A stretch of DNA of 14,826 bases from an uncultured Sphingobacteriales bacterium (GTDB lineage: Bacteria; Bacteroidota; Bacteroidia; Chitinophagales; Chitinophagaceae), in assembly GCA_946887085.1 (NCBI GenBank), contig CAMPKG010000040.1:1-14826 (forward strand), in the 5' to 3' direction. Within the stretch, counting starts at the first letter, position 1. Each line of letters begins with the position of its first letter. Positions 12,962 to 14,826 of this stretch are shown in pieces. The notes beneath the pieces were generated by a model. That model was given only the letters and a program-made list of their open reading frames with translations, did no database searches and was not told the DNA's origin. Both the position numbers and the translations under genes were made by a program.

Positions 12962-14485
12962 TTAGTCTATCAGGATATTGCCTGTCATTTCTTTCGGTAT
13001 CGTGATTCCCATGTAGTGCAAAATACTTGGCGCAAGGTCGCCGAGTTTGCCGGGGCGCACTGTTCCTTTGTAGTCATTCGATATCACGAACAACGGCACA
13101 GGGTTGAGTGTATGTGCTGTGTTCGGTGTGCCATCTTCGTTAATGAGATAATCTGAGTTGCCGTGATCAGCCGTCAGGAAGATCGTGTAGCCTTTCTCCA
13201 GCGCCAGTGGCACTATCTTCGATACACAGGCATCTACTGTCTCTGCAGCTTTTATCGCAGCTTCCCAAACACCGGTATGGCCTACCATATCCGCATTGGC
13301 AAAATTTAAACAGACAAAATCAACCTCGCCTTTCGCTATTTCAGGGAGTATGGCCTCTGTTACTTCATAAGCGCTCATCTCCGGTTTCAGGTCGTAAGTG
13401 GCTACGTCCTTCGGCGATGGCGCCATAATGCGCCGCTCACCTTCAAACGGTTCTTCACGTCCGCCGGAAAAAAAGAAAGTGACGTGCGGGTATTTTTCTG
13501 TTTCGGCTATGCGTATCTGCGTTTTCCCATTTTCGGCCAATACCTGCCCAAGGGTTTGTGTCAGGTTATCGTTAGTAAAGATGACACCTACATTTTTATA
13601 CGTGGCATCGTATTCGGTCATTGTTACATAATGCAGGTTCAATGGTTTCATATCCTGCTCGGGGAATGCCTGTTGCGTCAGCGCCACAGTTATCTCCCGG
13701 CACCTGTCGGTACGGAAGTTGAAACAAACCACTACATCGCCGTCTTTGATGCGCGCCAATGGCTGGTCGTTGCTATCGCAGATGATGATGGGTTTGATGA
13801 ACTCATCGGTCACGCCTTTATTATATGAATGTTGTACAGCTACCAGCGCATTTTGTGCTTTCACACCTTCGCTCTTCGTCAATGCATGATAAGCCAGCTT
13901 CACCCGCTCCCAGCGTTTATCGCGGTCCATGGCATAGTAGCGCCCACACACGGTAGCTATTTTGCCGGCTGAAGTATTTAAGTGCTGCTGTAATTCTTCA
14001 AGATATCCCAGCCCGCTTTTCGGATCGGTATCCCGGCCATCCATAAAAGCATGGATAGCAACGTCATCAACTCCTTCTTTCTTCGCCAGGTCGCAGAGCG
14101 CTTTAAGGTGGTTAATGTGCGAATGCACCCCTCCATCACTCACCAACCCGATAAAATGGAGGGTTTTACCCGACTTAGCTACGTTCAAAGCTGACATAAG
14201 GATAGGGTTCCTTTCCAGTTCACCCTCGCGGACGGCTACATTGATCCGTTGAAGTTCCTGGTAAACAATGCGGCCGGCACCAATATTAAGATGCCCTACC
14301 TCCGAATTGCCCATTTGGCCCTCGGGCAGGCCTACGGCGTCACCGCAGGTGATCAACTCTGTATTTGGGTATTTATCATATAAAGATCTCACAAATGGGA
14401 CATTGGCATTGGCGATCGCATCAGACCTGGGAACCTGGCCGTGACCCCAGCCGTCCATTATAATAAGGATAGCTTTTTTAGACAT
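12962..14485 (-). CDS. gpmI: 2,3-bisphosphoglycerate-independent phosphoglycerate mutase
   Basis: The product is 507 aa, the usual length. It interconverts 3- and 2-phosphoglycerate in glycolysis and gluconeogenesis, with two metal ions (usually Mn2+) and a phosphoserine intermediate, in the cytoplasm. Signature sites are present in order: MDGWG (Asp11), GQMGNSEVGHLNIGAGR (nucleophile Ser61), GLVSDGGVHSH, HAFMDGRDTDP, GRYYAMDRDKRWER, FNFRTDRCREIT, ETEKYPHVTFFFSGG, NFANADMVGHTG (near 400), TADHGNSD (near 440) and AHTLNPVP (near 460). All catalytic and metal ligands appear intact. The start at ATG 14485 gives MSKKAILIIMDGWG, as in the family. A -7-like TAATTTCG lies five bases before the ATG. 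The gene is single, bounded downstream by the bidirectional terminator. Confidence 0.97.
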   Translation of the reverse strand: MSKKAILIIMDGWGHGQVPRSDAIANANVPFVRSLYDKYPNTELITCGDAVGLPEGQMGNSEVGHLNIGAGRIVYQELQRINVAVREGELERNPILMSALNVAKSGKTLHFIGLVSDGGVHSHINHLKALCDLAKKEGVDDVAIHAFMDGRDTDPKSGLGYLEELQQHLNTSAGKIATVCGRYYAMDRDKRWERVKLAYHALTKSEGVKAQNALVAVQHSYNKGVTDEFIKPIIICDSNDQPLARIKDGDVVVCFNFRTDRCREITVALTQQAFPEQDMKPLNLHYVTMTEYDATYKNVGVIFTNDNLTQTLGQVLAENGKTQIRIAETEKYPHVTFFFSGGREEPFEGERRIMAPSPKDVATYDLKPEMSAYEVTEAILPEIAKGEVDFVCLNFANADMVGHTGVWEAAIKAAETVDACVSKIVPLALEKGYTIFLTADHGNSDYLINEDGTPNTAHTLNPVPLFVISNDYKGTVRPGKLGDLAPSILHYMGITIPKEMTGNILID

Positions 14486-14490
14486 GGGTG

Positions 14491-14498
14491 CGAAATTA
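14491..14498 (-). promoter_or_regulatory. Probable gpmI promoter -7 element
   Basis: On the minus strand this reads TAATTTCG, one mismatch from TAnnTTTG. It ends five bases before ATG 14485, so the leader would be extremely short. No -33 TTG is seen at standard spacing. Confidence 0.4.
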
Positions 14499-14705
14499 CG
14501 ACTAAGTGAGGTTGTAAATGAGCTTTAATCAGAAGTTAAAGCCTTATACATATTGTCATAACCGATATGTTAAAGGCGTTTTAAAAATTTTATTTGGTTT
14601 TTAGGTCCGATCGGCTGTAAATTGTTCTTCCGATGCTAGCGAAACCCGCATTTTGGCAAGTTTTTTGATGTATAAATAGTTGCTGAAACAGGAATTGGTT
14701 TGCCG

Positions 14706-14826
14706 ATGAAGAAAATTTACAAAAGCACTCTTTTTACTCTCATATTGACCTTTTCCATGTTTGTCTCAAAAGGGCAGGCATTGGAGGACATGGTTAACTA
14801 TGTAAGAGGTGGCGACGTGGCTGCAA
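14706..14826 (+). CDS. N-terminus of a secreted protein, possibly DUF4783 (cut by window edge)
   Basis: Forty codons are visible from ATG 14706: a signal peptide (MKKIYKSTLFTLILTFSMFV, then SKGQA) and the start of the mature chain, LEDMVNYVRGGDVAA. A short amphipathic helix ending in a GGDVAA-like turn right after the signal peptide resembles the opening of DUF4783 proteins (NTF2-like fold, Bacteroidota), but the stretch is too short to be sure. A -7-like TTGGTTTG (14695-14702, one mismatch) ends three bases before the ATG. The gene is divergent from gpmI across 220 bp that contain a CCGATCGG palindrome (14607-14614) and otherwise nothing I can name. Confidence 0.55.
   Translation, partial: MKKIYKSTLFTLILTFSMFVSKGQALEDMVNYVRGGDVAA

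Noticed and set aside
14607..14614. CCGATCGG palindrome between gpmI and the right-edge gene as an operator
   Set aside because: Eight bases are too short to be meaningful alone, and it is not placed relative to a recognisable promoter box.

Overview
The window looks like ordinary chromosome of a Bacteroidota bacterium, most likely a Chitinophagaceae-type gliding or T9SS-bearing organism. The evidence is a PorP/SprF-family protein, a giant PKD protein with a gliding-motility C-terminal sorting domain, a second secreted protein with a Por-type sorting tail, the gliding lipoprotein GldH, and promoter-like TAnnTTTG octamers in front of several genes instead of Shine-Dalgarno sequences. No IS element, integrase, tRNA, rRNA or CRISPR array is visible. 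The genus assignment is inference from protein flavour only.

Layout, left to right. Positions 1-3868 (minus) hold a two-gene unit: a 1198-aa T9SS substrate followed 4 bp later by a PorP/SprF gene that runs off the left edge. Next, on minus, come a YkuK-type RNase H-fold protein (4046-4525) and a secreted DUF4394-like protein with a type A sorting tail (4629-5432). A divergent gap leads to a DUF2911 protein on plus (5650-6144), followed by a strong terminator. A 75-aa secreted/membrane protein (minus, 6341-6568) is divergent from a flavin reductase (plus, 6724-7596). A non-coding stretch with its own promoter-like and terminator signals precedes rnhB (RNase HII, plus, 7892-8500), whose 3' end overlaps convergently with a sensor histidine kinase. 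The kinase, gldH and yicC form a minus-strand cluster (8492-10885).

A 589-bp non-coding region (10886-11474) contains a MITE-like composite inverted repeat and an AT-rich block with a 10-bp tandem repeat and DnaA-box-like 9-mers. It is followed by a degenerate-LytM murein hydrolase activator (plus, 11475-12914) and, across a bidirectional terminator, gpmI (minus, 12962-14485). The right edge holds the first 40 codons of a secreted protein, perhaps DUF4783.

The genes fall into themes rather than one pathway: T9SS and gliding (PorP, PKD protein, DUF4394 protein, GldH), envelope and cell-wall work (EnvC-like), RNA/DNA housekeeping (RNase HII, YicC, YkuK) and glycolysis (GpmI). I see no obvious new multi-gene system. 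The most interesting unexplained signals are two promoter-to-terminator units without an ORF (about 7694-7794 and about 6235-6314), the 11-bp triple repeat upstream of the first, the repeat-rich 10886-11474 gap, and -7 elements placed so close to start codons that the mRNAs should be nearly leaderless.
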